A stretch of 40,403 nucleotides of DNA from positions 1-40,403 of the forward strand of contig JAVBNF010000011.1 of NCBI GenBank assembly GCA_031551725.1, in the 5' to 3' direction. Below the pieces are notes generated by a model. It was given only the letters and a program-made list of their open reading frames with translations, did no database searches and was not told where the DNA came from. This stretch comes from JAVBNF01 sp031551725 (lineage in GTDB: Bacteria; Bacteroidota; Bacteroidia; Bacteroidales; P3). Below are positions 7,013 through 15,588 of this stretch, in pieces (position 1 is the stretch's first letter; the number at the start of each line of letters is the position of its first letter). The translations under genes were made by a program, and so were the position numbers.

Positions 7013-9271
7013 ATGAAAAAAGATAAAGAAAATCCGGAAGAAAAATTTCAAAAAAAAGTTTTGGAAATTTTCTCCAAACATCCGAACGAAGCGCTTAATT
7101 ATCGCCAAGTGGCGGGTCGTTTGCAAATGAACAACAAAGAAGGTCAACGAAATGTGAAAGAGGCGATGCGCGTTTTGCACGAAAAACGCTATATCAAGCC
7201 GATTCAACGCAGAAAATACCGTTTGAGCTTGTGGCACGCTAAAGAAGCACTGCCTCAATCGTATATGACCGGAATTGTGGACATGAAACAAACCGGCAAG
7301 GCGTATATTATTCCCGACGACAAAAATCTCGAGGATATTTTCATTGCATCCAACAACACCAATCACGCTTTGCACGGCGACCATGTAAAAGTATTTTTGT
7401 TTCCGCAAAGGAAAGACCACAAACCGGAAGGTCAGATTGTAGAAATTCTCGAACGTGGCAAACGCCAAGTGGTTGGAATGATTCAAATTAACGGCCCTTA
7501 TATTTTCCTTATTCCCGACAGCCCGTTTATGCCGGTGGATGTTTTCATTTATGAAAAAGATCTGCACGGCGCACGAAACGGCGAAAAAGTGATTGTGAAT
7601 ATCAAGGACTGGCCGGCGCGCTTCAACAATCCGGTGGGCGAAGTTGTTCAAATTTTAGGAGAAGTCGGCGACAACGACGTAGAAATGCAATCTATTCTTG
7701 CGGAATTTGAGTTCCCGCTTGCTTTTCCGAAAGAAGTTGAAGACGAAGCCGATAAGATTCCGATGGAAATTCCAAAAAGCGAAATCAAGAAACGCCGCGA
7801 TTTCCGCAAGGTTACAACAATTACTATCGATCCGGCGGATGCCAAGGATTTTGATGATGCAATTTCATTTCAAAAGCTCAAAAACGACAATTATGAAGTC
7901 GGCGTTCACATTGCCGATGTTTCGTTTTATGTGGACATGCATTCGAAATTGGAAGAAGAAGCCTACAAGCGCGCGACTTCAATTTATTTGGTAGACCGTA
8001 CGATTCCCATGCTTCCCGAACGTTTGTCGAACGGCGTTTGCTCGCTGCGTCCGAATGAAGAAAAGTTGTGTTTTTCGGCTGTTTTCGAGATGAATGAAAA
8101 AGCAGAAGTGCTCAACGAATGGTACGGCCGCACGGTCATTTGTTCCGACCGCCGCTACGCTTATGAAGAAGCACAAAGTATTATCGAAGGCGAAGACGGC
8201 GATTTCAAAGACGAAATTTTGACGTTGAACAAGCTCGCCAAATCCATGCGCGACAAGCGTTTTAAGAATGGCGCCATCAATTTTCATTCCACGGAAGTGC
8301 GTTTCAAACTGGATGAAAAAGCCCGTCCGATCGGCGTTTATGTGAAAGAGTCGAAAGAAGCCAACCATTTGATTGAAGAATTTATGTTACTCGCGAATAA
8401 ACGTGTGGCCGAATTCATCAACCATTTGAGTAAACAAGACGGAGATGGCCACGCTGCGCTGGCCATGACGGACTCGTCACCCGTCACTCGCCGCTCGTCA
8501 CCGGATGGCCACGCGACTTCGTCGCTCGCCAAGACAAAACGTAAAGCATTACCGTTTGTCTATCGTATTCATGACGAACCCAACCCTGAAAAATTGGCGG
8601 TTTTTGCCGAGTTTGTGCAGAAATTGGGTTATCAGATGAATACCAAAACTCGCAAGGGGATTGCCAAATCGTATAATCAATTGTTTTTAGATATTGCCGG
8701 AAAAGGCGAAGAAAACATGATTGAAACCATCGCTGTTCGCACCATGTCGAAGGCCTATTATTCAACACAAAATATTGGGCATTATGGACTTGCGTTCCCA
8801 TTCTACACACATTTCACCTCTCCTATTCGCCGTTATCCGGATGTGATGGTGCACCGTTTGCTTGCGCAATATTTGGATGGAGGAAAAGCCGCCAATGCCG
8901 AAGATTTGGAAGAACGTTGCAAACATTCGTCCAACATGGAGAAAAAAGCTGCTGATGCCGAACGTGTTTCTATCAAATATAAGCAAGCTGAGTATCTGAA
9001 AGATAAAATCGGCGAAACCTTCGAAGGCGTGATTTCCGGTGTGAGCAAATGGGGCATTTATGTCGAACTTGATGAAACCAAATGCGAAGGAATGGTACCG
9101 TTGAAAACGCTTGAAGGCGATTATTATTTCCTCGATGAAGAAAATTATCGCGTTGTGGGCGAACGAACCGGAAGAGTGTACAAACTCGGAGACGTCGTAA
9201 CTATTAAGGTTCAATCAGTTGACTTGATAAAAAAACAAATGTCATTTACATTGGTAAAAAACTTGCGATAA
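7013..9271 (+). CDS. rnr: Ribonuclease R (RNB-family 3'-5' exoribonuclease)
   Basis: 752 residues; degrades structured RNA from the 3' end. Order: winged-helix N-terminus (about 10-75), cold-shock-like OB domains (80-225), RNB catalytic domain starting RKVTTITIDPADAKDFDDAISF with the metal-binding aspartates (about 262-285), HIADVSFYV, RTIPMLPERLSNGVCSLRP, HYGLAFPFYTHFTSPIRRYPD, and a C-terminal S1 domain (EGVISGVSKWGIYVEL, about 675-745). Oddity: residues about 477-510, between EFINHLSKQ and LPFVYRIHDEP, are encoded by two copies of an interspersed palindrome and a GTCAC-rich linker. They read GHAALAMTDSSP and similar, unlike the rest of the protein. The frame is kept and all catalytic motifs remain, so the enzyme is probably active. 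Confidence 0.94.
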   Translation: MKKDKENPEEKFQKKVLEIFSKHPNEALNYRQVAGRLQMNNKEGQRNVKEAMRVLHEKRYIKPIQRRKYRLSLWHAKEALPQSYMTGIVDMKQTGKAYIIPDDKNLEDIFIASNNTNHALHGDHVKVFLFPQRKDHKPEGQIVEILERGKRQVVGMIQINGPYIFLIPDSPFMPVDVFIYEKDLHGARNGEKVIVNIKDWPARFNNPVGEVVQILGEVGDNDVEMQSILAEFEFPLAFPKEVEDEADKIPMEIPKSEIKKRRDFRKVTTITIDPADAKDFDDAISFQKLKNDNYEVGVHIADVSFYVDMHSKLEEEAYKRATSIYLVDRTIPMLPERLSNGVCSLRPNEEKLCFSAVFEMNEKAEVLNEWYGRTVICSDRRYAYEEAQSIIEGEDGDFKDEILTLNKLAKSMRDKRFKNGAINFHSTEVRFKLDEKARPIGVYVKESKEANHLIEEFMLLANKRVAEFINHLSKQDGDGHAALAMTDSSPVTRRSSPDGHATSSLAKTKRKALPFVYRIHDEPNPEKLAVFAEFVQKLGYQMNTKTRKGIAKSYNQLFLDIAGKGEENMIETIAVRTMSKAYYSTQNIGHYGLAFPFYTHFTSPIRRYPDVMVHRLLAQYLDGGKAANAEDLEERCKHSSNMEKKAADAERVSIKYKQAEYLKDKIGETFEGVISGVSKWGIYVELDETKCEGMVPLKTLEGDYYFLDEENYRVVGERTGRVYKLGDVVTIKVQSVDLIKKQMSFTLVKNLR
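8441..8536. repeat. Two interspersed palindromes inserted in frame in rnr
   Basis: Copy one (8441-8470) runs GGAGATGGCCACGCTGCG to GGCCATGACG. Copy two (8501-8536) runs CCGGATGGCCACGCG to CTCGCCAAGACA. Between them is a CGTCACCCGTCACTCG-type short-repeat linker. The block carries no stop in the rnr frame and adds about 32 residues in a loop of the RNB domain. Related copies at 561, 3490, 15089 and 15261 show that it is a dispersed repeat rather than native rnr sequence. Confidence 0.8.
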
Positions 9272-9317
9272 CCAAAAAAAAATCGTAATTTAGCAAGCAA
9301 TTAGAGATATTTGCTCC

Positions 9318-11777
9318 ATGAAGTTTTTTCGAATCCTATCCGTCATATTCTGCTTAACGCTGATTGCGACTCCTGTTTTTGCACAAAAGAAAGCCTTGGA
9401 GAAAGCCGATCGTGCTTTTGAATTGGATCAATACAATCATGCAATCATGTTGTATCAAAAGGCTTTTGCAAAAACAAAGAAGAACGACATCGTAAATAAA
9501 AATCGTATTTTATTTCAAATCGGCGAATGTTATCGCAAAAGTGCACAATACAAAAAAGCCATTACGCAATATCGCCGCGCCATCAAGGGCGGTTATGCCG
9601 AAATTGAACATTCCATTTACTTTTCAATGGCCGAAAGTCTCCGTTTTATGGGTGACTACGAGGGTGCTCAAGAAAATTATCACGCATTTTTAGAATTAGA
9701 ACCTAATAATATGGTTGCCGAACAGGCATTGGCTTCTTGCTCACAATCGGCGGAATGGATTAAAAATCCAACAACTTATGAAGTTGAAGTTGTGAAAAAA
9801 CTCAATACACGCGACAACGACTGGGGACCGCGTTTTAAAGACCCGTCTTGTACGCAAATTGTGTTCACTTCCACCCGAGAAGGAGCAACAGGAAAGAAAT
9901 TAGACGATTGGACCGGTCAGCGTTTCTCCGATTTATTTATGTCGTCGCAAGATAAAAAAAGCGATTGGAGTACGCCGGTTTTATTCGACGAAAAAGAAAC
10001 CATCAACACCAAAGCCAATGAAGGTGAGGCTTGTTTTGCTTTAGACGGCAATTTGATGTTCTACACTTTCTGTGGAAACGCAAAGAAAAAACAATCCGGC
10101 TGCAAAATTTATCAATCTAAATATGAGAATGATAAATGGACAGACCCGGAAGAAGTTGTTTTAACAGTCGATTCTTTGGCTGATGTAGTACATGCCAACC
10201 TTTCGGAAGATGGCTTGCGCTTGTATTTTACTTCGAATATGGAAGGTACACACGGCGATTTAGACATTTGGTACGCCGGACGTTCGGACGTGAACAGTGA
10301 ATTCGGCGAAGCCAAGAATTTAGGTCCAACCATTAATACGGCAGGAAAAGAAGCGTTCCCATTTCTAAGAAATGACACCCTTTTATACTTTTCGTCCACC
10401 GGGCATTCGGGTATGGGCGGCTACGACATTTTTAAATCCGTTGGCGAGAATGGAAATTGGGGCGAACCCGAGAATGTAAAATATCCGCTTAATTCGAGTG
10501 GCGACGATTTTGGAATTATCTTCTATCCCGGCGAAGACCGCGGCTTTTTCTCTTCAAACAGGGACGAAGGCCGCCGTGGCGACGAAATTTATTCATTTGT
10601 CAACCCGCAAGTTGATTATACCATTTCCGGACTTATCCGCAATGAAATGACATTGCAATATATCGACCAAGTTATGGTGGAAATGGTGGGTTCTGACGGT
10701 TCATCTTTCCGAATGCTTACAAATACCAAAGGTGCATATAAATTTGAACGTTCGCAAATCAGACCGAATACAACCTACAAAATTCATATTTCCAGACAAG
10801 GTTTTTGGGATGAAGAAGGCACGGAAACCACCGTGGGCCTAACTTCGAGCAAAGATATTATTCATGATTTCAGCATGAAGCCTGTGCCGAAAGGGCCGGT
10901 TAAATTACCGGATATCTTGTACGATTTAGGTAAATGGGATTTGAAAACAAAATATCAAGATTCGTTGATGGGCTTGATTGAGATCTTGGAAAAAAATCCT
11001 CGTATTGTGATTGAATTAGCTTCTCACACCGACTACCGCCGCATTGCAATGGGAAATGATACGCTTTCGCAATTGCGTGCACAATCTGTTGTCGATTATT
11101 TGATTGCACGCGGTATTGAGCCGGGACGCTTAGTGGCAAAAGGCTATGGCGCCCATGTGCCACTGACAATTGAAAAAGATCTCACTTTTACGGCAAATAA
11201 AAAGACATTTACACTTCTCGCCGGAACCTTATTGGATTCTGCTTTTATTGCCACATTGAAGGATAAAGACGAGCAAGAAGCCATACATCAAATGAATCGC
11301 CGTACGGAATTTAGTATCATTCGTGACGATTATATTCCGGAAGATAACAACGTGAAAAATCCGGTTGTACAAATTTCAAAAGTCGAAGACATCAAAGAAA
11401 TTGATTTTACGACAACACCTAACGGATTGCCTTTGTTTACTACTGTTGTGAACGGTTTATCAACTTCTTTGGCCGTTGATGTTTCTGCAAAAGAAAATCT
11501 TATTGCTTATGAAGAAGCGATGAAACTCTTACGCACAGGCCGTGTAAACAAAAACGATTTCGAATTGAAAGAAAAAGCATTTACCGAAGACGGAGATATT
11601 TTAGATAAATCTATTTTCCGCATTCGCGAAATCAAAATTGAAAAATATATCATCAAAAACATCAATGTGCGTGTACAAAAAGAACTTGAAGCGCCATTGA
11701 TTTTAAAGAAATCGGACTTCGACCAAGTCGGAAGTTATACGATTGACAACGCAAATCATAAGTTAATTTTAAAATAA
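9318..11777 (+). CDS. PorE-like OmpA-family protein (TPR, beta-propeller, CarboxypepD-like, OmpA_C)
   Basis: 819 residues. A signal peptide ends ATPVFAQ at about residue 23. Tetratricopeptide helices follow (about 25-150: KADRAFELDQYNHAIMLYQKAF, split across two repeats). A PD40/WD40-like propeller with repeated blade motifs such as IVFTSTREG, LYFTSNMEGTHGDLDIW, LLYFSSTGHSGMGGYDIF and GFFSSNRDEG spans 165-430. A carboxypeptidase-regulatory-like fold (ISGLIRNEMTLQYIDQ) comes next, then an OmpA-like peptidoglycan-binding domain (LASHTDYRR, LSQLRAQSVVDYLIARGIEPGRL, MNRRTEF) around 540-670. A C-terminal extension of about 150 residues follows the OmpA domain. The domain order matches PorE-type proteins that anchor the type IX secretion system to peptidoglycan (known family). 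Role in T9SS is inferred; a T9SS substrate-like tail at 26441 fits this. Confidence 0.85.
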   Translation: MKFFRILSVIFCLTLIATPVFAQKKALEKADRAFELDQYNHAIMLYQKAFAKTKKNDIVNKNRILFQIGECYRKSAQYKKAITQYRRAIKGGYAEIEHSIYFSMAESLRFMGDYEGAQENYHAFLELEPNNMVAEQALASCSQSAEWIKNPTTYEVEVVKKLNTRDNDWGPRFKDPSCTQIVFTSTREGATGKKLDDWTGQRFSDLFMSSQDKKSDWSTPVLFDEKETINTKANEGEACFALDGNLMFYTFCGNAKKKQSGCKIYQSKYENDKWTDPEEVVLTVDSLADVVHANLSEDGLRLYFTSNMEGTHGDLDIWYAGRSDVNSEFGEAKNLGPTINTAGKEAFPFLRNDTLLYFSSTGHSGMGGYDIFKSVGENGNWGEPENVKYPLNSSGDDFGIIFYPGEDRGFFSSNRDEGRRGDEIYSFVNPQVDYTISGLIRNEMTLQYIDQVMVEMVGSDGSSFRMLTNTKGAYKFERSQIRPNTTYKIHISRQGFWDEEGTETTVGLTSSKDIIHDFSMKPVPKGPVKLPDILYDLGKWDLKTKYQDSLMGLIEILEKNPRIVIELASHTDYRRIAMGNDTLSQLRAQSVVDYLIARGIEPGRLVAKGYGAHVPLTIEKDLTFTANKKTFTLLAGTLLDSAFIATLKDKDEQEAIHQMNRRTEFSIIRDDYIPEDNNVKNPVVQISKVEDIKEIDFTTTPNGLPLFTTVVNGLSTSLAVDVSAKENLIAYEEAMKLLRTGRVNKNDFELKEKAFTEDGDILDKSIFRIREIKIEKYIIKNINVRVQKELEAPLILKKSDFDQVGSYTIDNANHKLILK

Positions 11778-11794
11778 TTAAAAAACATTTCGCC

Positions 11795-12988
11795 ATGAGT
11801 ACACAAACAAACTACGAGCAACGCGGCGTTTCCGCATCCAAAGAAGATGTTAAAAACGCCATTGAGGCACTCGACAAAGGACTTTTTCCGCGTGCCTTCT
11901 GCAAAATTGTACCGGATGTTTTGGGTGAAAAAGTCAAAAGTCTTTTTGCAAAACCGATGTGCAACATCATGCATTCCGATGGTGCTGGCACAAAATCTGT
12001 TTTAGCATATTTATATTGGAAAGAAACCGGCGACCTCTCCGTTTGGCGCGGTATTGCACAAGATGCATTGGTTATGAATATCGATGATTTATTGTGTTCA
12101 GGCGGTTATGATAACATGTTGGTTTCATCAACAATTGGGAGAAATAAATTTTTAATTCCCGGCGAAATTGTTTCCGAAATCATCAACGGAACTGAAGAAT
12201 TCTTGAATTTTCTTCGCGATTTGGAAAAGATCAATATCGTTTTTGCCGGTGGTGAAACAGCCGATATGGGCGATGTAATTCGTACAATTGCTGTGGATTC
12301 GTGTATCACTACACGCTTGCGCCGCAACCAAATCATCAGCAACGACCGTATTCAAGCTGGCGACGTGATTATCGGTTTGGCATCCTACGGACAAGCGACC
12401 TACGAAAAAACATACAACAGCGGTATCGGCAGCAATGGTTTAACTTCTGCACGCCACGACGTTTTATCGAAAATATATGCCGAAAAATATCCGGAATCAT
12501 ACGACCAACAGGTACCTGCTCATTTGGCGTATGCAGGGAATTTGAAATTAACTGACGAAACATCCGTTCCGGGTGTAAATGTCGGTCAGATGTTGTTGTC
12601 TCCAACCCGTACGTATTTGCCGATTATCAAGGCAATTTTGGAAAATTTCGCACCTTCCATTCACGGTATGGTTCATTGCAGCGGCGGCGCACAAACCAAA
12701 GTGTTGAATTTCGTAGAAAAGATGCATGTGATTAAAGACAATATGTTTGCCACTCCGCCTGTGTTTAAGATGATTCAAGAGCAATCGGGCACCGATTGGA
12801 AAGAAATGTACAAAGTGTTTAACATGGGGCACCGTATGGAAATCTACGTAAAAGAAAATATTGCAGACGATATTATCAAAATTGCACAATATTTCAACGT
12901 AGATGCCCAAATTATCGGACATTGCGAATCGTCTCCAAACAATGCGCTGACGATTAAATCAGAACACGGAACGTATAGATACGAATAA
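11795..12988 (+). CDS. purM: Phosphoribosylformylglycinamidine cyclo-ligase (AIR synthase)
   Basis: 397 residues; ATP-dependent ring closure of FGAM to AIR in purine synthesis. Motifs: YEQRGVSASKEDV at the N-terminus, HSDGAGTKSVLAY, DALVMNIDDLLCSGG (metal/ATP site), FAGGETADMGDV, GDVIIGLASYGQ, NSGIGSNGLTSAR, and HGMVHCSGGAQTKVL. The length is typical of the longer Bacteroidota form. It starts 17 nt after the PorE-like gene with no terminator between, so the two may share a transcript. A palindrome and a terminator-like stem-loop lie just downstream (13005-13072). Confidence 0.94.
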   Translation: MSTQTNYEQRGVSASKEDVKNAIEALDKGLFPRAFCKIVPDVLGEKVKSLFAKPMCNIMHSDGAGTKSVLAYLYWKETGDLSVWRGIAQDALVMNIDDLLCSGGYDNMLVSSTIGRNKFLIPGEIVSEIINGTEEFLNFLRDLEKINIVFAGGETADMGDVIRTIAVDSCITTRLRRNQIISNDRIQAGDVIIGLASYGQATYEKTYNSGIGSNGLTSARHDVLSKIYAEKYPESYDQQVPAHLAYAGNLKLTDETSVPGVNVGQMLLSPTRTYLPIIKAILENFAPSIHGMVHCSGGAQTKVLNFVEKMHVIKDNMFATPPVFKMIQEQSGTDWKEMYKVFNMGHRMEIYVKENIADDIIKIAQYFNVDAQIIGHCESSPNNALTIKSEHGTYRYE

Positions 12989-13004
12989 TTTTTGCCGTAA
13001 TACA

Positions 13005-13032
13005 GTAGAGACGTTGCATGCAACGTCTTTAC
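13005..13032. repeat. 28-bp palindrome GTAGAGACGTTGCA / TGCAACGTCTTTAC
   Basis: A nearly perfect inverted repeat without loop (one mismatch) directly downstream of purM. Palindromes of this GTAGAGACGTTGC type occur as interspersed repeats in many bacterial genomes (general knowledge). Only one copy is seen in this window. Confidence 0.6.
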
Positions 13033-13041
13033 ATTGCAGGA

Positions 13042-13072
13042 AGGCCTAACAGAAACAATATCTGTTAGGCCT
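13042..13072. terminator. Terminator-like stem-loop downstream of purM
   Basis: A perfect 12-bp stem AGGCCTAACAGA / TCTGTTAGGCCT with a 7-nt loop. The tail on the plus strand is TTCC, so the U-run is poor. It lies between convergent genes (purM on plus, FISUMP on minus) and could end either transcript. Confidence 0.6.
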
Positions 13073-13182
13073 TTCCATAGAAAAACAAAAATTAAACACA
13101 AATAAAAAGCGAGCCGAAATCCTCCATCGAAAACCGACCAAAGTTTCACAAAAGAATAAATAAGCGGCTCACGCCTTTTAAT

Positions 13183-15231
13183 TTAATTCATGATACAACG
13201 AACAGAAAAAGCCCCTGATCTCCCGTAATTTTTCATCCTATACACAGTTGTGTAACTTGATTGAAATTCGCGAACAAAACTTGCATCGGCAGTGTTGCAA
13301 GAAGCTACCCAATAGCGAGCAGTTCCTCCTCTGCCACCTATTCCTCCTCCATTAGCGGTGCGATAACCTGCAGGCAATACGGAAAATCCATATCGATCAT
13401 CTGAAGCTCCGGATGTAAAACATGCCTTTAGTTTAGTACCGGCAACAGAGCCTATCCAACCGGTGGTGGTATTATGCTTTTGCGTACCCGAAAATTGTGC
13501 CTCAACAGCGTTTAACATCATCCCCCATTCAGCATCGGAAGGAACATGCCACCCGACAGGGCAAATACCTCTTGTGGGTTCTGTAAATGAGGAAGCATTT
13601 CCAGATGTAGTGGCTGTACGATAAGTTCCTTCTTTCCATGCACCAATGCCATCTGCGCTCATCACACATTCCCATGTATAGAAAACACCCACCGCTTCAC
13701 ATTCGGCAAGTGTGGATGTTGTTGCTCCGAAAACTGTTTCCGGACACCAAAAATTCCCGATACCAGGAATGCCATTTTGTGTAGAGGTAAAGGTTGTAAC
13801 ATCTCCACCAATTTTGTCCGGTCGTGAATTAAAAGACAACCCTTGCTGATAATTTAGATTCTCTGCCATCCACCATTTATTATCAGGCATCTTTACAATT
13901 TTATAAGTTTTATTGTCTCGAGTATCAAGTAGCAAACGATTTGTACCAATAGCAAGTGCTGCATCAGCGGATGTATAATAAGAAAAGCGGTCGTCTTTAA
14001 CAAAGCGAATAACATACGATGTATCGATACTGCAATAATTTGGATTAGTACCTTTGATTTTTAATATAAATATTTCCCCGTCTGAAGCATTCGAAAGCCC
14101 TCTAAATGCAAGTCGCACTTGGCTTCCTTCTACATAAGGATTGGAAATTAGAGAAACTCCTGTTGGTAAAAATTCACAATTAATAGTATAACTCCAAGTT
14201 CCGGTTGATAAAATAGGATTTAATGCAAAATTGTAAGTTTTTGCAACTGTCGAATTAATAAATAAAATAGTATCAAATCCAACAGGATTTTCACAAGAAG
14301 AATACAGTACAAAATCTGCTTCTTTACATGTTCCTTCCACACAGCGCACGGACAAAGCGTCCGCACGGAGTTGTGTAGAGGAGCCGGTTGGTGAATTGGA
14401 GCTGTTTGTAAATATTTTTGAACTTGCTTGAGTGCCGTTGGTATTGGGTGTGCTTGTCCAGAAAAGAGCCTGCGTACCGTTGCCCGAATAGGCGCCAGCA
14501 GTGGTACGCAAGCCCGCAGCTAAAGCAGAGAACCCGTAAGAATTTGTATTTTGTAAAGCAGCATTTGTCCAATATCTTTTCCATGCCTGATTATTTGCAA
14601 AAGTGCCTCGTGCTGTATCTTTGAGTAGTTTTCCGGCATCTGTTGATCCGCCGATCTTTGTGAAAAGCAAATTCCACTCATTGTCCGTGGGCAAATGCCA
14701 GCCTGTCGGACAAATACCTTGCTCGCCCAAAGTAGTATTCACGGCAGTATTAGCTGAATTTGCATACGCCACCCAAAACGGGTAAAGTGCACCCCAATAT
14801 TCACAAGCCAAAGGATCTGCTTGATTAACAGACGTATTTAATGGTCCGGGCCCCGGACAATAATATAAGTTTTTCGAAGCGGTGAAGGTATTTGCACTTG
14901 ATGCAGGAATATTGGAAAATACGGGATTGTTCAATCCATTGCGATAGCGCAGATTTTCCGCCATCCAGCGCTTGCCGTCGGGCATAATCACGGTTTTGTA
15001 GGTTTGTCCGTCGCGCGAGTCGATGAAATCGGGGGTGGCGGTTTGGGCGGACAGAAGGTTGAAGCAAAGTGTGAAGGCTAATGATAACCAGATGGCCACA
15101 CGGCTACGCCGCTGGCCATGACGTGCAAATTGTAGGGGTAGACCCGCGTGTCTGCCCTTGTTCGATGGGCGAACACGTGGGTTCGCCCGTACAGCCGCAG
15201 CCGATAATCGTAAATCGTAATTTGTTTTCAT
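13183..15231 (-). CDS. Two-domain FISUMP secreted protein with repeat-derived N-terminus
   Basis: 682 residues. Residues 1-45 (MKTNYDLRLSAAAVRANPRV and on) are basic and are encoded partly by palindromic repeat DNA. A hydrophobic signal-like segment (VAIWLSLAFTLCFNLLSAQ) follows at about 45-63. FISUMP domain 1 covers about 68-300 (DSRDGQTYKTV, PDGKRWMAENLRYRNG, CPGPGPLN, GALYPFWVAYAN, CPTGWHLPTDNEW, ALFWTS, ALSVRCVEGTC). A linker domain with STGTWSYTI and NPNYC follows, then FISUMP domain 2 to the end (DTRDNKTYKIV, DNKWWMAENLNYQQG, FWCPE, CPVGWHVPSDAEW, FSVRCIMN). Function unknown; surface or secreted location inferred. The ATG at 15229-15231 is kept because the MKTN opening and the preceding leader match the paralogues, but an internal start nearer the hydrophobic segment is possible. 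Promoter and structured leader lie at 15324-15575. Confidence 0.88.
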   Translation of the reverse strand: MKTNYDLRLSAAAVRANPRVRPSNKGRHAGLPLQFARHGQRRSRVAIWLSLAFTLCFNLLSAQTATPDFIDSRDGQTYKTVIMPDGKRWMAENLRYRNGLNNPVFSNIPASSANTFTASKNLYYCPGPGPLNTSVNQADPLACEYWGALYPFWVAYANSANTAVNTTLGEQGICPTGWHLPTDNEWNLLFTKIGGSTDAGKLLKDTARGTFANNQAWKRYWTNAALQNTNSYGFSALAAGLRTTAGAYSGNGTQALFWTSTPNTNGTQASSKIFTNSSNSPTGSSTQLRADALSVRCVEGTCKEADFVLYSSCENPVGFDTILFINSTVAKTYNFALNPILSTGTWSYTINCEFLPTGVSLISNPYVEGSQVRLAFRGLSNASDGEIFILKIKGTNPNYCSIDTSYVIRFVKDDRFSYYTSADAALAIGTNRLLLDTRDNKTYKIVKMPDNKWWMAENLNYQQGLSFNSRPDKIGGDVTTFTSTQNGIPGIGNFWCPETVFGATTSTLAECEAVGVFYTWECVMSADGIGAWKEGTYRTATTSGNASSFTEPTRGICPVGWHVPSDAEWGMMLNAVEAQFSGTQKHNTTTGWIGSVAGTKLKACFTSGASDDRYGFSVLPAGYRTANGGGIGGRGGTARYWVASCNTADASFVREFQSSYTTVYRMKNYGRSGAFSVRCIMN
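15089..15123. repeat. Interspersed GGATGGCC-type palindrome, in frame in FISUMP N-terminus
   Basis: Runs CAGATGGCCACACGG to CTGGCCATGACG. Read on the minus strand it encodes RHGQRRSRVAIW, just before and into the hydrophobic signal segment of the FISUMP protein. Confidence 0.75.
15134..15189. repeat. Two tandem hairpins coding for the FISUMP N-terminal extension
   Basis: Stem-loop one is GGGTAGAC / GTCTGCCC; stem-loop two is GGGCGAAC / GTTCGCCC. Together they form a compact GC-rich repeat unit of a kind usually found between genes. Here it sits inside the open frame and encodes about residues 15-32 of the FISUMP protein at 13183-15231. Confidence 0.65.
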
Positions 15232-15260
15232 GTTGTGTGTTATTTATTTGTTTTTATGTT

Positions 15261-15299
15261 GTCATGGCGAACGAAGCGCAGCGAAGTGTGGCCATCCGG
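15261..15299. repeat. Interspersed GGATGGCC-type palindrome in FISUMP leader
   Basis: Runs GTCATGGCGAACGAAGCG to GTGTGGCCATCCGG on the plus strand. It lies between structured leader copy B and the FISUMP start, at the place where copies A and C have the AGCCCC/GGGGCT hairpin. Confidence 0.75.
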
Positions 15300-15323
15300 T
15301 TGCGATTCGTGGCTTAAGTGCAT

Positions 15324-15491
15324 AAAAAAAGCGTGAGTTGATTTTCTTATTTTATTGGAGGTACCGCCAAGCACCCATAACAGAAATAAGACACAACTCA
15401 CGCCGGAACACAGCATGAGCGCATCGCTTATCAATTCTTCTGTTATGAAATTTTGGCGGTTTCCCAATAAAGAACTTAAGCTTACGCTTTC
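15324..15491 (-). promoter_or_regulatory. Structured 5' leader element, copy B (candidate cis-regulatory RNA)
   Basis: Second copy of the FISUMP leader element. Helices by eye (plus coordinates): 15353-15358 with 15464-15469 (TATTGG/CCAATA), 15364-15370 with 15453-15459 (CCGCCAA/TTGGCGG), and 15376-15385 with 15438-15447 (CATAACAGAA/TTCTGTTATG). The core between them (CTCATGC and GCGTGAG on the minus strand) is almost identical to copies A and C. The minus-strand segment GCGTGAGTTG (15403-15394) is perfectly complementary to CAACTCACGC (15340-15331), which is followed by a seven-U run. A promoter at 15544-15575 would start a leader of about 305 nt. The 357-nt gap contains no gene. Confidence 0.78.
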
Positions 15492-15543
15492 GATTTATGT
15501 ATAGTTAATTAGTTTTCTATCCTTTTTAGTTTTAAAATTTCAA

Positions 15544-15575
15544 CAAAGTTAGGCATAATTTTTCAAAAATACAAA
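15544..15575 (-). promoter_or_regulatory. Bacteroidota-type promoter for FISUMP gene
   Basis: Minus-strand TTTG (15575-15572), 20-nt spacer, TAACTTTG (15551-15544). Same layout as the promoters at 2951-2982 and 39379-39409. It lies just past the 3' end of queA, which is also on the minus strand. Confidence 0.7.
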
Positions 15576-15588
15576 ATATCTATTTCGG

